Origin: Neobacillus bataviensis
GTDB lineage: Bacteria > Bacillota > Bacilli > Bacillales_B > DSM-18226
Length of the DNA: 64,000 nucleotides
Direction: 5' to 3'
Assembly (NCBI RefSeq): GCF_019969725.1
Contig: NZ_JAHXYW010000003.1
Span: forward strand, 496,001 to 560,000
The notes beneath the pieces were generated by a model. That model was not told the origin of the DNA. It made no database searches and worked only from the letters and a program-made list of their open reading frames with translations. This document shows positions 8,093-17,287 of the stretch, piece by piece (position 1 is the first letter of the stretch; each line of letters opens with the position of its first letter). The position numbers and the translations under genes are program-made.

Positions 8093-9570
8093 TATCTTAA
8101 ATCATTATAAATCTTACTTATTAACACTTTATTTGGATCCTGGCTAAGCTCCCACATCATCGCTCCGCCCAGCCCCATTGACTTAATAAAGGATGTTTTA
8201 TAACCAATCGACTCGGGATCATCATAGCTTATAAATTGCGAACCATTAAACAGCCAAGGCACCTTAGAATCAGGCTCCCAGTAACGGATAAACCCGTTTT
8301 TATTAAGGTAACTTGCTTCAAGTTGACCATAACTTAAAGCAGAACCCCCGCCAGTAAAAGATTGATATAAACCGTCATTCACATTGTTTACTTTGTTATA
8401 TACTCTTCCGTAAAATGGTATCCCCATTACAAGTTTAGCAGCTGGCACCCCGCTATTGATATAAGTTTGTACCGCATCTTGGACACTAAACTCCGCAAAT
8501 TTAGATTCCGGATCGCGATATAATGGAGAATTCATTCCAGTTAAAGTGTCCCAAGAACCATGAAAATCATAGGTCATAAGCTGAATGTAATCTAAATACT
8601 GTTGAAGTAAGCTTAGTTCCGTATTGGCAACATAGCCTTTGTTAGCGCCGCCAGCTATCGTTAATAAGTATTTTTTTTTATCGATTGCACTTTGAGCATC
8701 TAACGTTTCTCTAATTTTTTTAACCAAAAGGGTGAAATTCTGTTTATCTTCAGTGCGATGAATATTACCTGCTTCTCCCCCAGATACTGGATATTCCCAA
8801 TCCAAATCGATTCCATCAAATCCATATTTTAGAATAAATTGCAAACAGCTATCTGCAAAAATCGCTCTGGATTGATCAGTTAAGGCTACATCTGAAAACC
8901 TTTCTGACCATGACCAGCCGCCAACAGAGATTAACGTTTTTAACTGTGGATATTGTTGCTTTAGTTTCGTTAATTGATAAAAATTACCTTTATATGGCTG
9001 ATCAGCAGTATCACCTGGAAATGTCTGTTCGATATCAGCAAATGGGTCGCCAACATCTATTTTTCCATCGGCATTAATATTGGCGAAGGCATAATTCAAA
9101 TGTGTTAGTTTACTAGCATCAATATCAGAAACCTGATAGTTAGAATAGGTTGCCCAGCCTGCGAAATAGCCTACTTTTTTATAATTTGATTGAATTGGAG
9201 TTGTTTGTGGTAAAGTTACAACGTTTAGTGCACTACTAGCCGCTGATATATTTCCACGTGCATCCCTTGCTTTGATATAAAAACTATAGGATGTATTTGG
9301 GGTCAGATTGTTAGCCACATATTGCGTGGACGACACATTCCCTATCAATCTATTATTTTGGTAAATGTCATAACCAGTAACCCCAACATTATCGGTTGAA
9401 CTATTCCATGCCAATGATACGGAGGTTTCCGTTATGGAAGTCGTATGAAGGTTGGTTGGTGAAGTTGGTGCCGTACGATCCGGCTTTGCCGCAAGTGCTG
9501 CGTTCCCATTTGGCAGGAAACTTAATAAAACTAAAAAAACAAGAATAATGTATGATAGTTTCTTCTTCAA
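8092..9570 (-). CDS. Secreted glycoside hydrolase family 18 chitinase with fibronectin III domain
   Basis: A Sec signal peptide (MKKK, hydrophobic core, likely cleavage near Ala28) is followed by one fibronectin type III domain (about 35-120) and a GH18 barrel (about 130-490). The family signature DGIDLDWEYP carries the acid/base Glu259, and SVGGWS and the conserved MTYDFHGSWD motif are present. It should cleave chitin or chitin oligosaccharides outside the cell. No LysM or carbohydrate-binding module is seen besides the FnIII domain. Single-gene unit. Confidence 0.95.
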   Translation of the reverse strand: MKKKLSYIILVFLVLLSFLPNGNAALAAKPDRTAPTSPTNLHTTSITETSVSLAWNSSTDNVGVTGYDIYQNNRLIGNVSSTQYVANNLTPNTSYSFYIKARDARGNISAASSALNVVTLPQTTPIQSNYKKVGYFAGWATYSNYQVSDIDASKLTHLNYAFANINADGKIDVGDPFADIEQTFPGDTADQPYKGNFYQLTKLKQQYPQLKTLISVGGWSWSERFSDVALTDQSRAIFADSCLQFILKYGFDGIDLDWEYPVSGGEAGNIHRTEDKQNFTLLVKKIRETLDAQSAIDKKKYLLTIAGGANKGYVANTELSLLQQYLDYIQLMTYDFHGSWDTLTGMNSPLYRDPESKFAEFSVQDAVQTYINSGVPAAKLVMGIPFYGRVYNKVNNVNDGLYQSFTGGGSALSYGQLEASYLNKNGFIRYWEPDSKVPWLFNGSQFISYDDPESIGYKTSFIKSMGLGGAMMWELSQDPNKVLISKIYNDLR

Positions 9571-9660
9571 AAAGTACCTCTCCTTACTAATCTTTTATTC
9601 TCATTCTATTATAAAAATTAGTAAGGAAAATAGAGGAGAAAGACATGTAAATTAAGGAAA

Positions 9661-9686
9661 ATGGTGCCTTGTGGATTAGGCACCAT
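9661..9686 (-). terminator. Intrinsic terminator after the threonine aldolase-type gene
   Basis: ATGGTGCCT and AGGCACCAT form a 9-bp stem. On the minus strand it is followed by TTTTCCTT. Confidence 0.75.
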
Positions 9687-9691
9687 CGGAG

Positions 9692-10789
9692 TCATCGATT
9701 TCTATTTTTCATTTTATAATCCAGTAGTTTAAATGCATTTATTAATTTATCCCGCGGAACCGTCCCATACAAATCGCCAATGCTAATTTCGAAATAACTG
9801 GTCTCTTCACTTACATCCCTAACGTAACCTGATAAGCCAATCCCAGATTCCGTGTAAACTTCAGCTAAAATAATCTCCATTTCCTCTTTTGGAGCTTGAA
9901 AATGGACATGAAACATATTGGAGACTGGCACATGCGGAATGGTTGAAACACCATTACATTGATTATAAAAACCCGCTAATTCTTTGGCCTCCTCATAGTA
10001 TAGCTCCATTTTGCCAATCCTCTTGTCAAAATAATAATCTGCACTTAGGAAATAGGGATAGAGACTAATTAAATCTCCCCCATGACGTCTCTTCCATACT
10101 TTTGATTTCTCAATAAAATCTGTGTCACCAGCTAGAATAGCACCAGCAATTCCGCCAATTCCTTTGTAAAACGAAACATAAACACTATCAAATAAACTGC
10201 AAATTTCGGCAGCTGACTTTACATAATATGGGGTAATCTCAAACAGTCTTGCCCCGTCTAAATGCAATTTGATTCCTTTTTCCCTGCAGTAAGCCGAAAT
10301 CGCTTCAAGGGTTTTATAGTCCGGGAGCTGTCCGCCAATCTCCCGTTGTGGTAACTCAAGTAAAAGACAGGCAATTTTCTCATTGATGCCTGCCACATCC
10401 TCGAACTCAATTACACTTGATTTATCTGCTAAAAGAATCGATTCTATCTGATGCAGTTCTTTCAAGCCATCTTCCTCATGAATCTCCAAATGGCTTAATG
10501 GATGATAGGCTACTTTATTTACCTCTTTTTGATCACACCAAATTCTTAATGCAATTTGCTGGGCCATAGTGCCGCTCGGGAAAAATACCGCCTCTTCTTT
10601 ACCTAAGAATTCTGCCATTTTCCCCTGAAAGTCTTCTATTATTGTTCCCTTTCCGTATATGTCACTTTCTAATTCTTCATTCAAGTCCTGCAATGCCTCT
10701 TTCAGAACTTGAATGTTTCTCGTTCCATGACCAGGTACTTTAAAATGGCTTTGTTTAAACGCCTCTTGTAAAAAATTATTATCATTCAT
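9692..10789 (-). CDS. Low-specificity L-threonine aldolase family / beta-eliminating lyase (PLP)
   Basis: Fold-type I PLP enzyme of 365 residues. The PLP Lys209 sits in SFYKGIGG, and the HLDGARLFE motif supplies the aspartate that contacts the pyridine nitrogen. Family members split threonine or allo-threonine into glycine and acetaldehyde. The exact substrate is not certain because beta-eliminating lyases share this fold. The ATG at 10789 has GGAA-type ribosome binding sequence upstream. It lies 50 bases downstream of the aldo/keto reductase gene and may be co-transcribed with it. Confidence 0.87.
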   Translation of the reverse strand: MNDNNFLQEAFKQSHFKVPGHGTRNIQVLKEALQDLNEELESDIYGKGTIIEDFQGKMAEFLGKEEAVFFPSGTMAQQIALRIWCDQKEVNKVAYHPLSHLEIHEEDGLKELHQIESILLADKSSVIEFEDVAGINEKIACLLLELPQREIGGQLPDYKTLEAISAYCREKGIKLHLDGARLFEITPYYVKSAAEICSLFDSVYVSFYKGIGGIAGAILAGDTDFIEKSKVWKRRHGGDLISLYPYFLSADYYFDKRIGKMELYYEEAKELAGFYNQCNGVSTIPHVPVSNMFHVHFQAPKEEMEIILAEVYTESGIGLSGYVRDVSEETSYFEISIGDLYGTVPRDKLINAFKLLDYKMKNRNR

Positions 10790-10838
10790 GCTTCCAGTTC
10801 CTTTCTCTCTTTGTCAATGTAACTACTATATCAGAAAG

Positions 10839-11819
10839 TTATTGAAATCCCAGAACTGGATGAGGAACATATGGGTCTTCCAAAAATGAAATTTCATCAG
10901 AGGTTAATTTAATTGAAAGAGCAGCCACCGCATCATCCAGATGATGCATTTTCGTCGCACCAATTATGGGTGCTGATACCGGTTCCTTTTGCAGCACCCA
11001 GGCAAGAGCAATTTGAGCTCGCGGTACACCACGTTTCTCTGCCACTTTTGCAACTCGTTCAACCACTTTTCGGTCTGCCTCAACCGTTGCAGCATAGAGC
11101 ATTTTCCCGAATTCATCGGTTTCCGAACGAGCGGTTCCTTCTTCCCAATCCCGTGTAAGTTTTCCTCTAGCCATCGGGCTCCATGGAATAACACCTATTT
11201 TTTCCTCTTTACATAGTGGCAGCATCTCTCGTTCTTCTTCCCTGTAGAGGAGATTCAGATGGTTTTGCATGGAGACAAACCGAGTCCATCCATTTCTTTC
11301 GGCAATATGTAAAGCCTTAAGAAATTGCCACGCGTACATAGAAGATGCGCCAATATATCTGGCTTTTCCTGCCTTCACGACATCATGCAAGGCCTCCATC
11401 GTCTCTTCAATCGGTGTATGGTAATCCCAGCGGTGGATTTGATAAAGATCCACATAATCAGTTCCAAGCCTCTTTAAGCTGTTATCAATTTCAGCCATGA
11501 TGGCTTTCCTTGAAAGGCCTGCTCCATTAGGACCTTTATGCATTCTCCCGTGCACCTTTGTAGCAATTACAATTTCATCGCGGTTTGCATATTCTTTTAA
11601 AATTCGTCCGACAATTTCTTCACTGGTACCATCTGAGTAGACATTAGCTGTATCAAAGAAGTTAATTCCATATTCAAGAGCCTTTTTTATTATTGGACGG
11701 CTTTCGTCCTCGTTTAGAACCCATTGGTGTGCCCCGCGTTCAGGTATGCCAAAACTCATGCAGCCTAGGCAAAGTCGTGATACATCCAATCCGGTATTAC
11801 CAAGTTTCACATACTTCAT
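10839..11819 (-). CDS. Aldo/keto reductase
   Basis: NAD(P)H-dependent oxidoreductase of the AKR superfamily. The tetrad elements are visible: Asp and Tyr in FFDTANVYSDG, Lys in VIATKVHGR and His in YQIHRWDYH. The C-terminal cofactor-binding segment APIIGATKMHHL is present. The substrate is unknown. A GTG start at 11858 is possible, but AGAGGG fits the ATG at 11819, and the homologous N-terminus MKYVKLGNTGLDVS begins there, giving 326 residues. Confidence 0.92.
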   Translation of the reverse strand: MKYVKLGNTGLDVSRLCLGCMSFGIPERGAHQWVLNEDESRPIIKKALEYGINFFDTANVYSDGTSEEIVGRILKEYANRDEIVIATKVHGRMHKGPNGAGLSRKAIMAEIDNSLKRLGTDYVDLYQIHRWDYHTPIEETMEALHDVVKAGKARYIGASSMYAWQFLKALHIAERNGWTRFVSMQNHLNLLYREEEREMLPLCKEEKIGVIPWSPMARGKLTRDWEEGTARSETDEFGKMLYAATVEADRKVVERVAKVAEKRGVPRAQIALAWVLQKEPVSAPIIGATKMHHLDDAVAALSIKLTSDEISFLEDPYVPHPVLGFQ

Positions 11820-11887
11820 TTTTAAACCCTCTTTCTGTATAAAATCGATGACTTTCACCTAACATTTCCAATTATATTGTACAATAC

Positions 11888-13024
11888 TTATTTTAAGGTC
11901 ACTGTCATTTTCTGCATTTCAATGATTTTCTTTAGATATTCATATTCTTTTTGTTCCAGAATATCAATTTCATTGTTTGTAGCAAGTAATATTTGGTCCC
12001 TGCACTTGGAGATTCTTTGGATCATCGGGTGTATCGTTAAACTTGAGAGATTCACAAAGTCGTATAAGTCGTTCAAGCACACCGGCAATTTATAGCCTTT
12101 ATTGCTGCTGGCTATTAAAAGCCCACTATCCCGAAGCTTAGAAACAATATTTGAACGAAAGTTATGAGGATTCATTTTGATGTCTCGAATAGCATTGAGA
12201 TTTTCTAAGATTTCTTCCGTATACACGTATTCATCTGGATTTTCCTTTAAGTTAAATAAAAGAAACTTAAGAAAATCGATTCGAAGCTTTTCATCCTCTT
12301 CTTCACTTTTTCGATGTTTCGCTATATATTTGTAGGCTAAATTAACAGCTTGTTTGATAATAATCTCGTCATGTTTGGAGTTTTTGTGGTCTGATTTATA
12401 ATCATAAAGAAAGTTTTTATAGTCTAGGGGTAATAGGTTGATAGCTGCTATTTTATTTTTAATTATTTTGATATAAGAGTGGTATTTTGCAGTATACTGG
12501 GTTCGTTCATAGCCTTTTGCAATTGTCGCAGCGATTAGGTCCGCTAATAGAAGGATGCTATCGGACTGGTTATTATTGAATCCAAAAGTCGAATAATTAA
12601 AAAGGTCGGGAATACTCTTTGTCCCTATGTAATTTTTAAATTCATTCAAAAATGGTTTTGTTTCTTGCTCATCAGCCGTTAAGTCAAGCTGTTCAAAGGT
12701 TCTATTTAAATCATCATATATCATCCGATTTAAATATTTCATAAACGGCGTTTTATGCATAATGCCAAAGTCTTCTCTAATTTTTTGCTTATCAAACACA
12801 TAGGCATAAACACTGAATGGTAAATCCTTTATATCATTTAATATTGGGACTGTGTCTAATTCCATCTTTTGAAAGGATTTGACCAACTCCGCTTCCAGCC
12901 ATTCCTTATTAGAACTTTTCACTAGAATTGCAACAAGAATAAAGTGGGTTGAAACATCGTTTTTATCAAAAGAAAAACTATAATCGCCGCATTCATTCAA
13001 AAATGCAAATTGAATATCGTCCAT
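11888..13024 (-). CDS. DUF3800 domain-containing protein
   Basis: The N-terminus FLNECGDYSFSFDKND followed by a hydrophobic strand matches the start of DUF3800, where the usual motif is DESG. Here the acidic first position is Asn and Ser is Cys, so a putative active-site aspartate may be lost. DUF3800 proteins are RNase H-like and their function is poorly known, with some found next to mobile or defence genes. The C-terminal 120 residues look helical. The ATG at 13024 or a GTG at 13033 could start it. No partner gene is evident. Confidence 0.7.
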   Translation of the reverse strand: MDDIQFAFLNECGDYSFSFDKNDVSTHFILVAILVKSSNKEWLEAELVKSFQKMELDTVPILNDIKDLPFSVYAYVFDKQKIREDFGIMHKTPFMKYLNRMIYDDLNRTFEQLDLTADEQETKPFLNEFKNYIGTKSIPDLFNYSTFGFNNNQSDSILLLADLIAATIAKGYERTQYTAKYHSYIKIIKNKIAAINLLPLDYKNFLYDYKSDHKNSKHDEIIIKQAVNLAYKYIAKHRKSEEEDEKLRIDFLKFLLFNLKENPDEYVYTEEILENLNAIRDIKMNPHNFRSNIVSKLRDSGLLIASSNKGYKLPVCLNDLYDFVNLSSLTIHPMIQRISKCRDQILLATNNEIDILEQKEYEYLKKIIEMQKMTVTLK

Positions 13025-13110
13025 CCTGCCCACCCCGCTAAAAAAATTTTATATCTATAATTTCAACAAAATTTAATCTAAACCTCTTAAAAATTCCTTT
13101 TTTTAGACAA

Positions 13111-13139
13111 ATAAAAAGGTTAACCAAATGGTCAACCCT
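13111..13139 (-). terminator. Intrinsic terminator of the UPF0597 gene
   Basis: AAAGGGTTGACC and GGTTAACCTTT arms on the minus strand, with one mismatch, then TTATTT. Confidence 0.7.
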
Positions 13140-14414
13140 TTATTTCTCCAGCATTAATTTTAAGATAAGTTCATCTGTTTGGCGTGTTCCTTCATTTCCA
13201 AGCTTACAGAAGCTTTCAATACTTTTTTCCACATCATCGTGTATAAAGCCGTCCGTCGATTGGATTTCTTGATGATTGATTGCCAACAATGCAGACTGTA
13301 CGGCAACATTTGAACAGGTCGAAACTTTCATTGCACAGCCCGCTTTGGCCCCGTCGCAAATCATTCCTGATACGTTTCCGATTGTATTTTGAATAGCCGC
13401 TTTTATTTGCTGAAGCCCGCCATCTAGCAGGTAAACAATGGCTCCACTCGCACCCATGCCGGCAGCTGTTACCCCGCATAATGCAGAGAGGCGGCCGAAT
13501 TTCGATTTGATATGAATGGTAATGAGGTGGCTCAGTGCAACAGCCCGAATCATTTTATCCTCTGAAACCTTCAGCTTTTCTGCCGCTGCAACAACTGGAA
13601 GTGTCACGGCAATTCCCTGATTGCCGCTCCCTGTATTGGCCATTACCGGAAGTGTTGAACCTGCCATTCTGGCATCTGACCCTGCAGCCGCTAGCGACAT
13701 AGCGGCAGTAGCAATATCATCTGAAAGGATTCCTTTTTTTACATTTAGTTTAATCGTTTTCCCTACTTTTAATCCATAATCACCGGAAAGTCCCTCATTT
13801 CCAATAGAACGGTTTAATTCAATACTCTTTTTAACCAGCGTTAAGTCCTTAAGATCCGCCTCTAATACCCATTCATATATTTCATCAATAGTTAATGCTT
13901 CTAATTCCTCTTCATCTGTTTGGATGCCAATATTCTCACATCCGCCAAGGAAAACTGCTATCTCATCAACTTCGATTAAGGTGATATTACTGTGATTATC
14001 AGAAATGACCACTTTTGCTGTCTGTTGATCTGTTTCTACGATGACTTCAATATATAGTCTTTTTGGAGTATCAGCTTGTCCGGCTATTACTTTTCCTTCT
14101 TCAATGAGCTTTAAAGCTGAGCGCTCATCTTCAATTGTGAGTCCTTCTAAAATTTCTAGGTTTTTATCTGGATTGCCTGCTGAAGCTCCTAGCGCAGCTG
14201 CGAACTCGAGTCCTTTTGATGACATCCCTGGAATTCCAACAGATTTTGCATTTTTAATAATATTCCCGCTTGCTTTTACGGTAATTGCCTGTATTTCACC
14301 CTTTGCATGGCTCTTTGCTGTGGCCGCTGCCAAGGCAATCGCTACTGGTTCCGTACAACCAAGGGCAACAACTAGTTCTTTCTCTAAAACAGCTAATATT
14401 TTATGCTTTTCCAT
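13140..14414 (-). CDS. L-cysteine desulfidase / serine dehydratase-alpha family protein (UPF0597)
   Basis: The N-terminal ALGCTEPVAIAL motif carries the proposed catalytic cysteine. Three more cysteines lie in SALCGV and in C-x6-C (ICDGAKAGC), the spacing of the [4Fe-4S] ligands described for archaeal L-cysteine desulfidase. All cluster ligands therefore look present. The likely reaction is breakdown of cysteine (or serine) to pyruvate, ammonia and sulfide. It is cytoplasmic, 424 residues, which is normal. It is a lone gene, so the physiological substrate is inference. Confidence 0.85.
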   Translation of the reverse strand: MEKHKILAVLEKELVVALGCTEPVAIALAAATAKSHAKGEIQAITVKASGNIIKNAKSVGIPGMSSKGLEFAAALGASAGNPDKNLEILEGLTIEDERSALKLIEEGKVIAGQADTPKRLYIEVIVETDQQTAKVVISDNHSNITLIEVDEIAVFLGGCENIGIQTDEEELEALTIDEIYEWVLEADLKDLTLVKKSIELNRSIGNEGLSGDYGLKVGKTIKLNVKKGILSDDIATAAMSLAAAGSDARMAGSTLPVMANTGSGNQGIAVTLPVVAAAEKLKVSEDKMIRAVALSHLITIHIKSKFGRLSALCGVTAAGMGASGAIVYLLDGGLQQIKAAIQNTIGNVSGMICDGAKAGCAMKVSTCSNVAVQSALLAINHQEIQSTDGFIHDDVEKSIESFCKLGNEGTRQTDELILKLMLEK

Positions 14415-14522
14415 ATTGTCCCCCTGCTAAGATCACTTTTCTAATATTCTACCATAATTAGTCCAAAGGTTTTAAATCAACTTTCTTCCAATCATTTTGG
14501 GACCAGACATACCTAAATAAAA

Positions 14523-14560
14523 AATGCCTTTGTCTCTTTAGGTTTGAAGACAAAGGCATT
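14523..14560 (-). terminator. Intrinsic terminator of purU
   Basis: AATGCCTTTGTCT and AGACAAAGGCATT form a perfect 13-bp stem, with TTTTT following on the minus strand. Confidence 0.88.
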
Positions 14561-14567
14561 ACTTTGA

Positions 14568-15467
14568 TTAAAATACAATCGTTTTATTTTGATGAACAAT
14601 AATTCGGTCTTCTATGTGCCATTTTACGGCACGGGCCAATACGCTTCGTTCTATAGAGCGGCCAATTTTCTTTAAGGTATCGACATTTGCACGGTGGTCA
14701 ACGCGGGCAATATCCTGCTCGATAATCGGACCCTCGTCCAAATCATTTGTAACATAATGTGACGTTGCTCCAATTAATTTTACTCCGCGGCCATATGCTC
14801 GTTCGTACGGTCTTGCTCCAATGAAGGCAGGTAAGAAAGAATGGTGAATGTTGATTATTTTATTTGGATTTGCTGCCACAAAATTCGGTGTTAAAATCTG
14901 CATATAACGTGCTAGTACGATTAAATCGACATCATATTCCTTTAGCAGCTGAAGCTGCTTTTCTTCGACCTGTTGACGAATATCTTTGTTGGCTGGAATA
15001 TAGTAGAATGGTATCTTTAGACCCTCAACCACATCCCTTGCCTCTTCATGGTTACTAATAACAAGAGCAATTTCTGTCATTAAATCGCCGCTTTGCCATT
15101 CCCATAAAAGCTCTTGTAGACAGTGCAATTCCTTTGAAACAAAAATAGCTGCTTTCTTTACTTTATAAACCGGAGTTAGCCGCCAGTCCATTGAAAATTT
15201 TTCTGAAATATCTGTAAACTGCTGTTCCATACCGGCAGCTTTTTCTTTTAAACCTGGGCATTCAAACTCAATACGAATGAAAAATATGCCGCCCTCTGGA
15301 TTGGTTGAGTACTGACTCGACTCAAGGATATTGGCATCATAAGAAAATAAAAACTGCGAGATGGCGGAAACAATTCCCGGCTGATCTGGACAGCTGACTA
15401 ATAAACGTCCGCGATTTTGATTCTGGTGTTTAAATTGTTCAATTTGATCTATAAAAGTAGTGTTCAT
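14568..15467 (-). CDS. purU: Formyltetrahydrofolate deformylase
   Basis: Hydrolyses 10-formyltetrahydrofolate to formate and tetrahydrofolate, balancing one-carbon pools. An N-terminal ACT domain (about 18-95, starting RLLVSCPDQPGIVSAIS) precedes a formyltransferase domain with the catalytic Asn-x-His-x-Ser pattern in INIHHSFLPAF and the conserved aspartate in NDLDEGPI. At 299 residues the length is normal for PurU. It has its own terminator and no operon partner. Confidence 0.95.
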   Translation of the reverse strand: MNTTFIDQIEQFKHQNQNRGRLLVSCPDQPGIVSAISQFLFSYDANILESSQYSTNPEGGIFFIRIEFECPGLKEKAAGMEQQFTDISEKFSMDWRLTPVYKVKKAAIFVSKELHCLQELLWEWQSGDLMTEIALVISNHEEARDVVEGLKIPFYYIPANKDIRQQVEEKQLQLLKEYDVDLIVLARYMQILTPNFVAANPNKIINIHHSFLPAFIGARPYERAYGRGVKLIGATSHYVTNDLDEGPIIEQDIARVDHRANVDTLKKIGRSIERSVLARAVKWHIEDRIIVHQNKTIVF

Positions 15468-15605
15468 GATAAAAAACCTTTCCGATTAATTATTGAAAAT
15501 CATTATACCCTAGGTTTTCTTTAATGTTAAGAAATTTCTTGAAAATTTCCAATCTGTTTACATAATATAATTATGTATAACTTTAGCTAAAACCAACACA
15601 ATAAA

Positions 15606-15637
15606 AAAACATATGCCTCAAATGAAGCATATGTTTT
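15606..15637 (-). terminator. Intrinsic terminator of the DHA2 exporter gene
   Basis: AAAACATATGC and GCATATGTTTT form an 11-bp stem with T residues after it on the minus strand. Confidence 0.8.
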
Positions 15638-15642
15638 CTAAT

Positions 15643-17085
15643 TTATTCCTGCATTTTGAATCTTACCCTCTGACGTCTTTTTCCTTCCATTTCATTCTCG
15701 GATTTTCGGTCCTTTTTTATAAAAAAGGAAAGGATCAGCGCGAGTAATGTAAGAATTGAAACGACCATGAAAGCAATATTGGCTCCATACATATCAGGAT
15801 AAGTAATGTCTGGCCGATGCTTTGCTTTTTCCGCAGTTGTGGTCATGACGGTTACAAGGATTGCTGTCCCGACGGAAGCGGCAATCATTTTCATCGTATT
15901 ATCCATTGCCGCCCCATGAGGAATTAAACGCTTGGGCAATTGGTTTAATGCAGCCGTAGCCACAGGCATCATTGTCATCGAAAGACCCAACATTCTGATA
16001 CTATATAGTATCGTAATGTAGTCCATTGAAGTGGTTGGACCTAGGTTAGTAAACGCAAATGAAGCAGCTGTCATAATGATTAACCCGATTATGACCAGCC
16101 ATCTTGCCCCAATTTTATCAAACACTCGCCCAATAATAGGGGCCATCAGTCCACTGACAAGGGCACCAGGCAACAGGGCCAGACCTGCATCGAAGGCAGA
16201 AAAATCCCTCATATTCTGCATAAACAAAGGAATAATGGTCTCTGCACCAATTAACCCCATAAAGCCAATCATTCCTATGATAATTGCAAATGGGAAAATA
16301 GAATACTTAAAAACACCAAATTCTAGCATCGGGTGCTTCAATCGGACCTGTCTGGAGATAAACAAAATTAATGAAACTCCGCCAATTCCTAATGAAATTA
16401 ATGTAATAGTGTTTAACCAGCCATAATTTCCTGCACTGGTAAACCCATATAGGAGTCCACCGAACCCAAATGAAGATAAAATAATCGAAAGCACATCGAC
16501 CTTTGGTTTAGAAATCTCGGTTACATTTTTTAAAGCCAAAAATGCTACGACAATATCTACAAGCGCAATTGGCATAATGATGAAAAACAAAATCCGCCAT
16601 GAGAAATGGGACGTTACCCACCCTGATAATGCCGGGCCAATGGCTGGGGCAAATGAAATGACCAGTCCGACCAATCCCATAGCTGAACCTCGTTTATTTA
16701 CAGGAAAAATCATTAAAAATACCGTTTGCATCAAGGGAAGCATGACACCTGCCCCCATCGACTGGATAACCCTTCCAAGTAAAAGAAATTCAAAATTGGG
16801 AGCAACCCCGCTCACTAGTGTCCCAAAAGCAAAAATGCTCATCGCAGAAATAAACAGCTGCCTGGTTGTAAACCTTTCTAATAAAAAGGCACTAATGGGA
16901 ATCATAATCCCATTTACCAACATAAAAACAGTTGTCAGCCATTGTGCACTGTTTGCGGTTACGTTCATTTCTTTCATAATTGGAGGAATTGCTGTAATCA
17001 TTAATGTCTGATTTAATATCGCAATGAAAGTTCCTGCAAGTAAAAGCGCCACAATTGTGGAATGCTTATTTTCCGATATCGACAT
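15643..17085 (-). CDS. MFS drug exporter, DHA2 family (EmrB/QacA type)
   Basis: A 480-residue membrane protein with about 14 predicted helices, the mark of the DHA2 branch of drug/proton antiporters. The first helix ends in NQTLMITAIPPIMKEM and the motif C region GPALSGWVTSHFSWRILFF is clear. It should extrude drugs or other amphipathic compounds across the cytoplasmic membrane using the proton gradient. No regulator gene is adjacent. The ATG at 17085 follows AGGGGGATGG. The C-terminal tail is strongly basic. Confidence 0.9.
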   Translation of the reverse strand: MSISENKHSTIVALLLAGTFIAILNQTLMITAIPPIMKEMNVTANSAQWLTTVFMLVNGIMIPISAFLLERFTTRQLFISAMSIFAFGTLVSGVAPNFEFLLLGRVIQSMGAGVMLPLMQTVFLMIFPVNKRGSAMGLVGLVISFAPAIGPALSGWVTSHFSWRILFFIIMPIALVDIVVAFLALKNVTEISKPKVDVLSIILSSFGFGGLLYGFTSAGNYGWLNTITLISLGIGGVSLILFISRQVRLKHPMLEFGVFKYSIFPFAIIIGMIGFMGLIGAETIIPLFMQNMRDFSAFDAGLALLPGALVSGLMAPIIGRVFDKIGARWLVIIGLIIMTAASFAFTNLGPTTSMDYITILYSIRMLGLSMTMMPVATAALNQLPKRLIPHGAAMDNTMKMIAASVGTAILVTVMTTTAEKAKHRPDITYPDMYGANIAFMVVSILTLLALILSFFIKKDRKSENEMEGKRRQRVRFKMQE

Positions 17086-17233
17086 ACATCCATCCCCCTA
17101 GTTTTAAAAATTATACTTTTATAGATTAACGGATTTTACCTTTTAGTTCCAATTTACTGCTTTCTTTCCAACGAATAACTTTTATAAAAAAACAGAATGA
17201 TTCAGCAAGAGAAACCCAAAAAAACCAATAATG

Positions 17234-17275
17234 AAAAAGGGTAAACCTATTTCATTTAATAGGTTTACCCTTTTT
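17234..17275 (-). terminator. Strong intrinsic terminator of glgC
   Basis: An 18-bp perfect stem with a 6-nt loop (AAAAAGGGTAAACCTATT and its complement). It is symmetrical and could also stop plus-strand transcription. Confidence 0.88.
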
Positions 17276-17287
17276 CATTGTATTTTT